DNA of 64,000 nt from Streptomyces sp. NA02950 (GTDB lineage: Bacteria; Actinomycetota; Actinomycetes; Streptomycetales; Streptomycetaceae): NCBI RefSeq assembly GCF_013364155.1, contig NZ_CP054916.1:4103501-4167500 (forward strand), in the 5' to 3' direction. Below the pieces are notes generated by a model. That model did not search any database. It worked only from the letters and a program-made list of their open reading frames with translations, and was not told where the DNA came from. This document shows positions 26,735 through 35,574 of this stretch, piece by piece. The translations under genes were made by a program, and so were the position numbers. Numbering within the stretch: the stretch's first letter is position 1; the number at the start of each line of letters is the position of its first letter.

Positions 26735-28047
26735 TCAGACGCCTCGGCGGCGGCCCGCGCCGCCCCCGGCAGAGCCGCGGCCACCCGCTCCAGCGCCCGG
26801 TCGTCATGGGCCGTGGAGACGAACCACGACTCGAAGGCGGACGGCGGCAGATACACACCCTGCGACAGCATCGAGTGGAAGAACGCGGTGAAGCGGAACG
26901 CCTCCTGCGCCTTGGCCTTCTCGTAGTCGGTGACATCCTCACCGGTGAAGAAGACCGAGAACATGTTGCCCGCGACCTGCAAGCGGTGCTCGACACCCTC
27001 CTTGGCGAGCGCCTCCGTCACCAGCGCCCGCAGCCGCTCGGAGAACGCGTCGACCTTCGCGTACGCCGCGTCGTCCAGCAGCCGCAGCTGCGCCACCCCG
27101 GCGGCCGTCGCGACCGGGTTCCCGGACAGGGTGCCCGCCTGGTAGACCGGTCCGGCCGGAGCCAGCCGGGCCATGATGTCGGCGCGCCCGCCGAAGGCCG
27201 CGGCCGGGAAGCCGCCGCCCATCACCTTGCCGAAGGTCATCAGGTCCGGCACCACGCCGTCCAGGCCGAACCAGCCCGCCCGGGAGACCCGGAAGCCGGT
27301 CATGACCTCGTCGGAGATGTACAGCGCGCCGTTCTCCGCGCACAGCCGCTTCAGGTCGGCGTTGAACCCCGGCAGCGGCGGCACCACGCCCATGTTGCCC
27401 GGCGACGCCTCGGTGATCACACAGGCGATCTCCCCCGGGTGCGCGGCGAACGCCTCCCGCACCGCCTGAAGGTCGTTGTACGGCAGTACGACGGTCTCCC
27501 CCGCCTGCGCGCCCGTCACCCCCGGAGTGTCCGGCAGCCCGAAGGTCGCCACCCCGGACCCGGCCGCCGCCAGCAGCGCGTCCACATGCCCGTGGTAGCA
27601 CCCGGCGAACTTGATCACCTTGGCCCGGCCGGTGAAGCCGCGGGCCAGCCGGATCGCCGACATCGTCGCCTCGGTGCCCGACGACACCAGACGCACCTGC
27701 TCGACCGGCCCGACCCGGCCCACGATCTCCTCGGCGAGCTCCACCTCGCCCTCACCGGGCGTACCGAACGACGTACCGCGTGCGACCGCGGCCTGCACGG
27801 CCGCCGTGACCTCGGGGTGGGAATGGCCGAGGATCATCGGTCCCCACGAACACACGAGGTCGACATACTCCCTTCCATCGGCATCCGTGAGGTACGGACC
27901 ATCACCGGACACCATGAATCGGGGCGTACCTCCCACGGCGCGGAAGGCCCGCACCGGAGAGTTCACGCCCCCGGGTGTCACGACCGCCGCGCGATCGAAA
28001 AGCATCTGCGAAACTGGGGCTGCGTACGGATAGCTCACGCAAGCCAT
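26731..28047 (-). CDS. hemL: Glutamate-1-semialdehyde 2,1-aminomutase
   Basis: PLP enzyme that makes 5-aminolevulinate from glutamate-1-semialdehyde, the product of HemA, which is encoded in the rex operon of this window. Full length at 438 residues, with [12 protein letters not shown] near the N-terminus, [15 protein letters not shown] binding cofactor phosphate, and the PLP lysine in [16 protein letters not shown]. Start could also be a GTG three codons in. It is first in a pair with the histidine phosphatase. Confidence 0.96.
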   Translation of the reverse strand: MACVSYPYAAPVSQMLFDRAAVVTPGGVNSPVRAFRAVGGTPRFMVSGDGPYLTDADGREYVDLVCSWGPMILGHSHPEVTAAVQAAVARGTSFGTPGEGEVELAEEIVGRVGPVEQVRLVSSGTEATMSAIRLARGFTGRAKVIKFAGCYHGHVDALLAAAGSGVATFGLPDTPGVTGAQAGETVVLPYNDLQAVREAFAAHPGEIACVITEASPGNMGVVPPLPGFNADLKRLCAENGALYISDEVMTGFRVSRAGWFGLDGVVPDLMTFGKVMGGGFPAAAFGGRADIMARLAPAGPVYQAGTLSGNPVATAAGVAQLRLLDDAAYAKVDAFSERLRALVTEALAKEGVEHRLQVAGNMFSVFFTGEDVTDYEKAKAQEAFRFTAFFHSMLSQGVYLPPSAFESWFVSTAHDDRALERVAAALPGAARAAAEASE

Positions 28048-28277
28048 GTTGTCAGAGGCTTACGGAGTCCTGCCGTGGGGCGTTTCACCGCTCCGGTGCG
28101 GGGGAGGTCTCTCTCACATTGATCGGGTTGCGCGGTAGTGGCCGCGAGTGGTCGGGTGGAGATATGCATCGCGGTGGCGAACTGGGTGAAGGGACTGACG
28201 ACCGAGGCCCCGAGCGCGCCCGCCCCGGACGCCATCGGCGAGATGACGCGGGCAGGGCAAGCAGAAGCGGGGGCCGC

Positions 28278-28712
28278 ATGGGGGTGACCTACAAGTACTT
28301 CGGTGCGCCCGACGGGGCCACCGCGGCCAGGGTCCCCATCTCCATGCGCCCCGAGGAACTCGGCGGCGACGAGCTCGGCCACGGCATGTTCACCAAGATC
28401 AAGCCGGAGACGGTGGCCGCGATGGTCCTCACCGGCATCGAGGGTGTCCCCCTCCACAAGGTCCCCCCGCTCGAACTGGTCGTCCTCCACCCCGACTACG
28501 CCGTCGTCAAGCTCCCGATGACCGTGGTCGACCCCCTGCGCGGCGTAGGCGAAGAAGCCGTCGGCGCCGCCGCCTTCATCTGGTCCACCGTCCCCGACCG
28601 CGGCGGCCCCCGCGACGCGTTCAACGTCTACCAACTGCTGCACGAGTGGCAGGACTTCTCGCACCGGCTGCACGAGGCGGGCCACCAGCCGTACTGCCTG
28701 GTGTGGCCGTGA
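28278..28712 (+). CDS. Conserved hypothetical protein, 144 residues
   Basis: Soluble protein of 144 residues beginning MGVTYKYFGAPDGATAARV. The sequence is free of low-complexity runs and ends in an aromatic tail (HEAGHQPYCLVWP), which together with its codon bias marks a real gene. It lies 230 bases from divergent hemL, a neighbour relation I believe is conserved in Streptomyces. No domain is recognised. The in-frame extension further upstream is low-complexity and overlaps the hemL promoter region. Confidence 0.8.
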   Translation: MGVTYKYFGAPDGATAARVPISMRPEELGGDELGHGMFTKIKPETVAAMVLTGIEGVPLHKVPPLELVVLHPDYAVVKLPMTVVDPLRGVGEEAVGAAAFIWSTVPDRGGPRDAFNVYQLLHEWQDFSHRLHEAGHQPYCLVWP

Positions 28713-28817
28713 GCCCTCGATGAGGTGGAGGGTCCTCCATCCGGTTGCCACCGATGTGACGTGCTGACGTCGCCGGGTGCGCGGGCACTCCGCGTCGAGT
28801 CCCTCCGCGGGGTGGAT

Positions 28818-29624
28818 ATGAGCAGGTATGTCGTTCAGCGCAATGGGATGGCGGCGTCCGTCGAGGACCTGGCGCCGCTCGCGTTCGCGGGGTACGCCCA
28901 CTTCACCGCCGTGCAGGTGCGTGAGGGCGGGGTACGGGGGCTCGATCTCCATCTGCGGCGGTTGCGCACGGGCTCGGAGGAGATGTTCGGGACGGCGCTG
29001 CCGGACGAACGGGTGCGCGGGCTGCTGCGGACCGCGCTGGACGCGGGTGGTGCGGCCGATGTCTCGCTGCGGGCCACCGTGTACTCACCGATGGGCGGGG
29101 TCACCGCGGACGGGTCCGGTGCCGAGCTCGATGTGCTGGTGCGTACGGGGCCGGTGTCGACCGCGCCCGCGGGGCCGCTGGCCGTGGAGGCCGTCGAGTA
29201 CGAGCGGGTCCTCCCGGCGGTGAAGCACGTGGGTGAGGTGGCCAAGATGTACTACCCGCGGCAGGCCGTGCAGCACGGCTTCGACGACGCCGTCTTCGTC
29301 GACCGCCGGGGGCGGCTCAGCGAGGGGTCGATCTGGAACCTGGCCTTCTGGGACGGCTCCGCGGTGGTCTGGCCGGTGGCCGAGATGCTGGGCGGGGTGA
29401 CGATGGGCATCGTCCGGCGTCAGCTGGAGCGGCTCGGGGCGCCGCAGCGGGACGCGGAGATCACTCTCGCCGATGTGCCGGGGCTGGCCGGGGCCGTGGT
29501 CATGAACTCCTGGACGCCGGGGGTCGCGGTGCACCGCATCGACGACACGGCCGTGCCCGAGGCGCCGACCTTCGTGGAGCTGCTGCACCGGGCCTACGAG
29601 GCCGAGCCGCTCACCTCGCCGTGA
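28818..29624 (+). CDS. Class IV aminotransferase family protein
   Basis: PLP-dependent fold-type IV protein, 268 residues. A lysine in AVKHVGEVAKMYYP is the expected Schiff-base residue and GRLSEGSIWNLAFW corresponds to the EGT/S-N cofactor loop; GVTMGIVRRQLERLG binds the phosphate. Families with this fold include branched-chain and D-amino-acid aminotransferases and aminodeoxychorismate lyase. The specificity is not clear from the motifs. ATG start after GTGGAT. Confidence 0.9.
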   Translation: MSRYVVQRNGMAASVEDLAPLAFAGYAHFTAVQVREGGVRGLDLHLRRLRTGSEEMFGTALPDERVRGLLRTALDAGGAADVSLRATVYSPMGGVTADGSGAELDVLVRTGPVSTAPAGPLAVEAVEYERVLPAVKHVGEVAKMYYPRQAVQHGFDDAVFVDRRGRLSEGSIWNLAFWDGSAVVWPVAEMLGGVTMGIVRRQLERLGAPQRDAEITLADVPGLAGAVVMNSWTPGVAVHRIDDTAVPEAPTFVELLHRAYEAEPLTSP

Positions 29625-29631
29625 GGCCCTG

Positions 29632-29680
29632 CCGTTCATGACGCCCGGCCGGGGTCGCCCCGGCCGGGCGTCATGAACGG
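29632..29680. terminator. Very long bidirectional terminator hairpin
   Basis: Perfect 23-bp arms (29632-29654 and 29658-29680) around a 3-base loop, exactly between the stops of two convergent genes. It is the strongest inverted repeat in the window. Confidence 0.9.
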
Positions 29681-29688
29681 TGTCGCGC

Positions 29689-30861
29689 TTACGCGCCGGG
29701 GTGGCCCTGGTTGTCGTGGTGGCCGTGGTCGTTGTGGTTCTCCGCCGGGGTGTTGCTCAGCACACAGCCGGTGTCCGGGTCGATCAGAACCCGCTTGATG
29801 GTGTGGTCGTGGTCGCACTCGACCTCCACCGCCCACACCAGGTGCTTCTTCTGGTGCTGGGGGTCGTTGTGCGGGTCGGTCATACCGGACCGGTCCTGGT
29901 GCGGCCGGCCCTGGTGGTGGGCGTCCTCCTCGGGGCAGTCCTCCACCAGCTCGACGCTGAGGGCCCGGCCCCCGACCTCGCACTCGGCGATCCGGGCCGC
30001 CTCGGCGACCGTCACGCGGCCCTCGTGCTTCTGCTGGGCCTGGTGGTGGGCGGGGTCGCTCTGGTGGTCGCCGTGGGCGGGGCGCATTCCGCTGCGGTCC
30101 TGCGGCCGGGAGCCGTCACCGTAATGGCCCTCGTCGTAGCGGCCGTTGTTGTACTGCCCGTTCTCTTCCCGCTGGCCGTCCTCGCCGTACTGGCCGCTCT
30201 CGCCGTACTGGCCGTCCTCGCCGTACTGGCCGCTCTCACCGTACTGCTCGCGCTGACCGCCCTCTTCGCGCTGGCCGTCCTGGCCGTACTGCTCGCGCCC
30301 GCCGTTCTCCTCGCGCTGCCCGTCCTGGCCGTACTGCTCACGGCCACCGTTCTCCTCGCGCTGCCCGTCCTGGCCGTACTGCTCGCGCCCGCCGTTCTCC
30401 TCGCGCTGCCCGTCCTGGCCGTACTGCTCGCGCCCGCCGTTCTCCTCGCGCTGCCCGTCCTGGCCGTACTGCTCGCGCCCGCCGTTCTCCTCGCGCTGCC
30501 CGTCCTGGCCGTACTGCTCACGGCCACCGTTCTCCTCGCGCTGCCCGTCCTGGCCGTTGTGCTCCTGCTGTTGCCCGTACTGCTCATGCCGGCCGCTTTG
30601 CTCGTGTTGTTGACCGTTGTGCTCGCGTTGACCGTTGTGCTCGTGCTCCTGCTGGCGGCCATCCCCATGCTCGTGGTTGTGCTGCCCTGGGTCCTGGGCC
30701 CGCTGGCATGCGCTGTTGGACGTCGGGTGCGACGTCGCGGCCCATGCGGCCGTCGGCGTACCGGCTACCAGCGCCGCCGCCGCGACGGCGCTTGCCGAGA
30801 CGACGCCCCAGCGACGGAAGGACCGACGGGACCGTTGCACGAATCTGTTCTGCTGCGTCAT
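29689..30861 (-). CDS. Secreted repeat protein with C-terminal PepSY-like domain
   Basis: Exported protein of 390 residues. An arginine-rich signal peptide ends near PTAAWAA. Next comes a Gln/Gly/Glu/Asn/His-rich region with six exact-length 15-residue repeats (core GGREQYGQDGQREEN) flanked by degenerate copies. The C-terminal 110 residues are globular and PepSY-like (VTVAEAARIAECEV, HLVWAVEVECDHD, VLIDPDTGCVL) and include histidine-rich patches before and after. PepSY domains are often inhibitors or propeptide-type binding modules. Histidine and Cys content would allow metal binding; that is a guess. Confidence 0.9.
   Translation of the reverse strand: MTQQNRFVQRSRRSFRRWGVVSASAVAAAALVAGTPTAAWAATSHPTSNSACQRAQDPGQHNHEHGDGRQQEHEHNGQREHNGQQHEQSGRHEQYGQQQEHNGQDGQREENGGREQYGQDGQREENGGREQYGQDGQREENGGREQYGQDGQREENGGREQYGQDGQREENGGREQYGQDGQREENGGREQYGQDGQREEGGQREQYGESGQYGEDGQYGESGQYGEDGQREENGQYNNGRYDEGHYGDGSRPQDRSGMRPAHGDHQSDPAHHQAQQKHEGRVTVAEAARIAECEVGGRALSVELVEDCPEEDAHHQGRPHQDRSGMTDPHNDPQHQKKHLVWAVEVECDHDHTIKRVLIDPDTGCVLSNTPAENHNDHGHHDNQGHPGA
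30271..30540. repeat. Six 45-bp tandem repeats in the secreted protein gene
   Basis: Six in-frame, near-identical 45-bp units (each starting ctgcccgtcctggccgtact or ctggccgtcc) with differences confined to a few bases. They encode the 15-residue repeats on the minus strand. A partial unit follows on each side. Confidence 0.95.
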
Positions 30862-31081
30862 GGGCTGAATTCACTCCTTGGGCATGGGAATGCTCCTCGC
30901 CGGCGCCGCGCCGGTCGCTGTGCTCCCTTCCCCGGCCCCTGGAGCCAGTAGCGGTTTGGGATCTTGAGTCCACCGATTGGAGGTAAATAAGCTCGTCATA
31001 TCCTGCGTATGGATCACCTGCGTGCGGCCTCGTCCGCAGCCGGCCGTGAGCCACGTCGCCAGATTCGTCACAGGAGGGCCG

Positions 31082-31837
31082 ATGACCACCCGTACCGCAG
31101 TCATCACCGGCGCCAGCAGCGGCATCGGCGCCGCGACCGCCCACCGGCTGGCCGCCGCCGGTTTCCGCGTCGTCCTCACCGCGCGCCGCGCGGACCGGAT
31201 CAAGGCGCTCGCCGGTGAGCTGGCCGAGGCGGGCCACGAGGCCGAGGCGTACGTCCTGGACGTCACCGACCGCGACGCCGTCAACACCTTCGCCGCCTCC
31301 CTCGACCGCTGCGACGTCCTGGTGAACAACGCGGGCGGCGCCATCGGCACCGAGACCGTCGCCAACGCCGACCCGGCCGACTGGCGGGCGATGTACGAGG
31401 TGAACGTGATGGGTGTCCTCCAGGTCACCCAGGCCCTGCTGCCCGCGCTCATCGCCTCGGGCGACGGTACGGTCGTCGTCATGTCCTCGACAGCGGGCCA
31501 TCTCGCGTACGAGGGCGGCGGCGGTTATGTGGCCGCCAAGCACGGGGCGCACGCCATCGCCGCCACCCTGCGGCTGGAGCTGTGCGGCGAGCCGGTGCGG
31601 GTCATCGAGATCGCGCCCGGCATGGTCAAGACGGACGAGTTCGCGGTGAAGCGGTTCCGCGGTGACGCGTCCCAGGCCGCGGCCGTCTACGAGGGTGTCG
31701 CCGAGCCGCTCACCGCGGACGATGTCGCCGACACCGTCGAGTGGGCCGTCACCCGGCCCTCCCACGTCAACATCGATCTGCTGGTGGTCCGGCCCCGCGC
31801 CCAGGCCGCCCAGCACAAGGTCCACCGCGAGCGCTGA
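31082..31837 (+). CDS. Short-chain dehydrogenase/reductase
   Basis: Classical SDR of 251 residues. TGASSGIGAAT is the cofactor loop, LVNNAGG follows, and the active site is S in VVMSSTAGH with YVAAK. An AGGAGG ribosome site lies five bases before the ATG, which fixes the start. The sequence resembles the YdfG-type NADP-dependent serine/3-hydroxy-acid dehydrogenases, but specificity is unproven. No clear operon partner. Confidence 0.94.
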   Translation: MTTRTAVITGASSGIGAATAHRLAAAGFRVVLTARRADRIKALAGELAEAGHEAEAYVLDVTDRDAVNTFAASLDRCDVLVNNAGGAIGTETVANADPADWRAMYEVNVMGVLQVTQALLPALIASGDGTVVVMSSTAGHLAYEGGGGYVAAKHGAHAIAATLRLELCGEPVRVIEIAPGMVKTDEFAVKRFRGDASQAAAVYEGVAEPLTADDVADTVEWAVTRPSHVNIDLLVVRPRAQAAQHKVHRER

Positions 31838-32240
31838 GAGCCGCACGCCGGACATGGGGATGCCCATCCGATACGGCATGCACGGGGGCAACGCGCGCGC
31901 CGGGGTACGCCTCCAGTCGATCGGCTAACCGACTTCTCCACCACTTCAGGAGGCAGCCGCCCACAGCACGGCGGCGCCGGTGAACGCCAGGCCGGTCACC
32001 ACCGGGGCCACGTCCCGTTCGGCGATCAGCATCAGTGGCACGAACGCCTCGATCGTGAGGTACCTGCCGAACGAGAGACCGCGCGGCAACACCGTGGTCG
32101 ACAGCCCTCGGACAGCCTTCCAGATGCCCGGGGGAAGCAGCCGGGGGACGGAGGCCACGAGAAGGCCCCGTCCCCCCGCAGGCCACTCGCAGGCCGCCGA
32201 CGTCGGTGCCAGGGCTGTCGACCACGTGCGGTCCTGGCCC
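31838..32240. other. Gap of about 400 bases between the SDR gene and rtcB
   Basis: Contains a degraded transporter fragment on the minus strand (31946-32158) and otherwise no credible gene, RNA or hairpin. The lack of a maintained ORF suggests decay of a former gene. Confidence 0.6.
31946..32158 (-). pseudogene. Fragment of an MFS-type transporter
   Basis: About 45 residues reading FGRYLTIEAFVPLMLIAE then PVVTGLAFTGAAVLWAAA resemble the middle of a drug-efflux MFS protein, specifically a helix pair around a conserved TEAFVPL segment. The frame stops directly after, and no other transporter helices occur on either side. It is best read as a remnant of a deleted gene; chance similarity of a hydrophobic stretch cannot be excluded. 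Confidence 0.45.
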
Positions 32241-33434
32241 TCAGCCCTTCACACACACGATTTGCTTGAGCCGCGCCACCACCTCGACGAGGTCCCGCTG
32301 CTGATCGATGACCTGCTCGATCGGCTTGTACGCGCCCGGGATCTCGTCCACGACGCCGAAGTCCTTGCGGCACTCCACGCCCCGCGTCTGCTCCTCCAGG
32401 TCCTGCGTCGAGAAGCGCTTCTTGGCCGCGTTGCGGCTCATCCTCCGGCCGGCGCCGTGCGAGGCGGAGTTGAACGACGCCGCGTTCCCCAGACCGCGCA
32501 CGATGTACGAACCGGTGCCCATCGAGCCCGGGATGATCCCGTGGTCCCCGCTGCCCGCGCGGATCGCGCCCTTGCGGGTGACCAGCAGGTCCATGTCCTC
32601 GTAGCGCTCCTCGGCGACATAGTTGTGGTGGCAGGAGATGACGGGCTCGAAGACCGGCTTGGCCTTCTTGAACTCCCGGCGCACCACGTCCTGGAAGAGC
32701 CCCATCATGATCGAGCGGTTGAACTTGGCGTACTCCTGCGCCCAGAAGAGATCGTGCCGGTACGCGGCCATCTGCGGGGTGTCCGCGATGAAGACGGCCA
32801 GGTCGCGGTCGACCAGGTTCTGGTTGTGCGGGAGCTTCCGGGCCTCGCCGATGTGGTACTCGGCCAGCTCCTTGCCGATGTTGCGGGAGCCGGAGTGGAG
32901 CATCAGCCAGACCGAGCCGGTGTCATCGAGACAGAACTCGATGAAGTGGTTTCCCGAACCCAGCGAACCCATCTGCTTGGTGGCCCGGTCCTGACGGAAC
33001 TTGACCGCCTCGGCAACGCCGTCGAAGCGCCCCCAGAAGTCGTCCCACTTCGCCGTGGGGAATCCGTGCAGCCGCCCCGGGTCCACCGGGTCGTCGTGCA
33101 TCCCCCGGCCCACCGGGATCGCCTGCTCGATCTTGGACCGTAGCCGGGACAGATCTCCGGGCAGGTCGTTCGCGGTCAGTGAGGTCTTGACGGCCGACAT
33201 ACCGCAGCCGATGTCGACGCCGACCGCCGCCGGGCACACCGCGCCCCGCATGGCGATCACCGAGCCGACCGTGGCGCCCTTGCCGTAGTGCACATCCGGC
33301 ATCACGGCGAGGCCCTCGATCCACGGCAGCGTGGCAACGTTCCGCAGCTGCTGCATGGCGCCGTCCTCGACCGTCGCGGGGTCGGCCCACATGCGGATCG
33401 GGACGTTCGCCCCGGATACCTCGACATACGACAT
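32241..33434 (-). CDS. rtcB: RtcB-family RNA ligase
   Basis: GTP- and Mn2+-dependent ligase that joins 2',3'-cyclic phosphate or 3'-phosphate ends to 5'-OH RNA. Motifs VGVDIGCGM, LGSGNHFIE, HSGSRNIG and GSMGTGSYI are intact; the nucleotide-accepting histidine is in ASHGAGRRMSR. Starting at the second ATG gives 397 residues; an ATG four codons upstream is possible. No rtcA, rtcR or toxin gene is adjacent, so its substrate (tRNA or rRNA damage) is not indicated. Confidence 0.95.
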   Translation of the reverse strand: MSYVEVSGANVPIRMWADPATVEDGAMQQLRNVATLPWIEGLAVMPDVHYGKGATVGSVIAMRGAVCPAAVGVDIGCGMSAVKTSLTANDLPGDLSRLRSKIEQAIPVGRGMHDDPVDPGRLHGFPTAKWDDFWGRFDGVAEAVKFRQDRATKQMGSLGSGNHFIEFCLDDTGSVWLMLHSGSRNIGKELAEYHIGEARKLPHNQNLVDRDLAVFIADTPQMAAYRHDLFWAQEYAKFNRSIMMGLFQDVVRREFKKAKPVFEPVISCHHNYVAEERYEDMDLLVTRKGAIRAGSGDHGIIPGSMGTGSYIVRGLGNAASFNSASHGAGRRMSRNAAKKRFSTQDLEEQTRGVECRKDFGVVDEIPGAYKPIEQVIDQQRDLVEVVARLKQIVCVKG

Positions 33435-33594
33435 GTTTTTACTCATTCCCCCGAGAAAGCCAGAAAACGCAAAAACCGGTCCTATGCCTCATTGGTGGCG
33501 GTCGACCGGCAAGCATGGCGGTGCGTGCGGTAGACATTGTGTCCAGCCTCCGCCTACGGGCGGCAAGCAGTTTTCGCTCGAAGGGACACGGACA

Positions 33595-34530
33595 GTGCAG
33601 CCAGCGCAGCGAAGGGCGCACGGACGGCGGGCCGCCCCGGCCGTCGCCGTGCTCGTCGGCGTGCTCGCCGCCGCCGGGCTCAGCGGATGCACCGGCTCCG
33701 ACTCGAAGCCCAGCGGGGACGGCGGCACCTCGGACGACTCCGGCCGTCAGGTCTCGGCCGAGCCCGGCCGCTACCGGTCCCTGCCCGAGGCCTGTGGCGC
33801 CGTGAGCACGAAGACCCTCCAGACCCTGCTGCCGGGCGGTGACGAGGACAGCAAGGCGTACGAGGGGCAGGCGGCCCTCACTTACGACATCGACCGGCGC
33901 GACGGCTGCCGCTGGAAGATGGAGACGTCCAGCGGCACGCGCTATCTGACCCTGGACTTCGAGCGCGTCGTCTCCTACGACCCGTCCGTCAGCGATGATG
34001 ACCGGGCGCAGGACACGTACGAGAAGAAGGCCGTCGCCGCGCACATCCCGGACGCCCCGAACGCCCCCTCGACCCCCTCCTCGGACGACTCCGAGGACTC
34101 CGGCGACGCGAGCGAGGGCAGCGACGACAACGCGGCCGCCGGTTCGACGCCCCGCTCCGACAAGAGCGGTGCCGGCGAAACGGGCAACGAGACCAACAGC
34201 GGGGACAAGAACGACAAGGCCAACAAAAGCCCTGAGGGTGATGAGTCACCTCAAAGCGATGAAAGCGCCACGAGTGATGAGGAATCGGACGACACCGCCC
34301 CGCGTCGCCTCGACGACCTCGGCGATGACGCCTTCCTCAACGACCAACTGATCACCAAGGACTCCGGTATCCACCGTGACATCACCGTGGTGTTCCGGTC
34401 CTCGAATGTGATTGCCACCATTCGTTACAACCAGTGGTCGACCGACAAGACGAGCATTCCCGATAGCGAAGAACTACAGGAAAACGCCGAAGACTTGGCC
34501 CAGGAGCTGACCGACACCCTCAACGAATAA
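33595..34530 (+). CDS. DUF3558-type lipoprotein with acidic linker
   Basis: Exported lipoprotein of 311 residues, with lipobox LSGC near residue 28. The mature part begins with a DUF3558 pattern (LPEACGAVSTKTLQTLLPG, then a second Cys in DGCRWKMET), is interrupted by about 90 residues rich in Asp, Ser, Glu and Asn, and resumes with DITVVFRSSNVIATIRYNQW. GTG start with AAGGGA nine bases upstream. Function unknown; the family is cell-surface. A similar but shorter paralogue follows. Confidence 0.88.
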   Translation: MQPAQRRAHGRRAAPAVAVLVGVLAAAGLSGCTGSDSKPSGDGGTSDDSGRQVSAEPGRYRSLPEACGAVSTKTLQTLLPGGDEDSKAYEGQAALTYDIDRRDGCRWKMETSSGTRYLTLDFERVVSYDPSVSDDDRAQDTYEKKAVAAHIPDAPNAPSTPSSDDSEDSGDASEGSDDNAAAGSTPRSDKSGAGETGNETNSGDKNDKANKSPEGDESPQSDESATSDEESDDTAPRRLDDLGDDAFLNDQLITKDSGIHRDITVVFRSSNVIATIRYNQWSTDKTSIPDSEELQENAEDLAQELTDTLNE

Positions 34531-34675
34531 CGGGCCCGGCACGACCTCGCGGATTACCCCCGGACACCCCGCGAAGACCTCGAAGATTGGGACGCCCGCG
34601 CATCGGCCGCGTACCGTGCCGACTAATGACGCGGGCGGTATGTCCGCCCATCGACAGAGAATGAGCGAAGGATCC

Positions 34676-35488
34676 ATGCACCGTTCAGCCCCGCGACTCG
34701 CCCGAATACTCGCCTGCGCGACCGTACCTGTGGTGCTGGTCGCAGGCTGCTCCTCCGGCTCCGATGACAGCAAGAAGAACGCGGACAGTCCATCGAGATC
34801 CGCCTCGTCCAGTCCGTCCCCGACCGTAGCGGCGGCAAAGTTCAGCAAGCTGCCCGACGTCTGCACCTCCCTGTCGGGGAAGACCATCGGCGAACTCGTT
34901 CCGAAGGCGGAGAAGAAGAGGGGCAAGGCGCTGCCGTCGGCGGACACCAATACGTCCGCGAGCTGCCTGTGGAGCGGCCTCGACGGATTCAAGTACCGGT
35001 CGCTGACCGTCTCCCTCAAGCTCTTCCACTCCGACACCGGACTGGGCAGCGGGGACAAGCGTGCCCAGGCGTACGCGGGCCAGCAGGCGTCCAAGGCCGC
35101 TACGGCCGACGGCGCCAAGGACGCCAAGACCGAGCAGGCCGGTGGCATCGGTGACGCGGCGACCACCGTCAGCACCAAGACCAAGAAGGACGGCGACGAC
35201 TTCCGCAACCAGACGGTCGTCGCCCGTACCGCCAACGTCGTCGTGGTGATCGAGTACGACGGTGCCGGCTACGAGACCGCCAAGACGCCGGACGCCGCCG
35301 ATCTGCTGAAGGACGCCAAGGACGCGGCCAAGGAGGTCGTCGAGTCCGTCGCCAAGGGCGACCAGGGCGACAAGGGCACGTCGAGCGACTCGAGCGAGGC
35401 AAACGGCTCGGGCGGTTCGAGCGGTTCGGGCGACAAGTCCGGCGACGGCGCCACCTCCGGCAGCGGCAAGAAGAAGGGCAGCGCCTGA
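34676..35488 (+). CDS. DUF3558-type lipoprotein
   Basis: Second DUF3558 lipoprotein, 270 residues, with lipobox LVAGC. LPDVCTSLSGKTIGELVP and SASCLWSG hold the two conserved cysteines. A long Ser/Gly/Lys-rich tail follows the globular domain. GAAGGA lies before the ATG. It is the next gene after the first lipoprotein (145 bases apart), so the pair probably arose by duplication; the internal linker of the first copy is missing here. Confidence 0.9.
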   Translation: MHRSAPRLARILACATVPVVLVAGCSSGSDDSKKNADSPSRSASSSPSPTVAAAKFSKLPDVCTSLSGKTIGELVPKAEKKRGKALPSADTNTSASCLWSGLDGFKYRSLTVSLKLFHSDTGLGSGDKRAQAYAGQQASKAATADGAKDAKTEQAGGIGDAATTVSTKTKKDGDDFRNQTVVARTANVVVVIEYDGAGYETAKTPDAADLLKDAKDAAKEVVESVAKGDQGDKGTSSDSSEANGSGGSSGSGDKSGDGATSGSGKKKGSA

Positions 35489-35574
35489 CCTCTCCGCCAC
35501 CCCTTCCCGTCCGCGGCGCTTGACGTGTATGCGACGCTGGGCGCGCTGTTGCCAAGGACGGGGAGGGATCGCGG

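Noticed and set aside
27975..28277. An N-terminal extension of the hypothetical gene starting at 28278
   Set aside because: It overlaps hemL's start and promoter region and reads as arginine-rich noise; the conserved protein begins at MGVTYKYF.
30271..30540. CRISPR-like periodic repeats
   Set aside because: The units are contiguous without spacers and in frame with a protein repeat.
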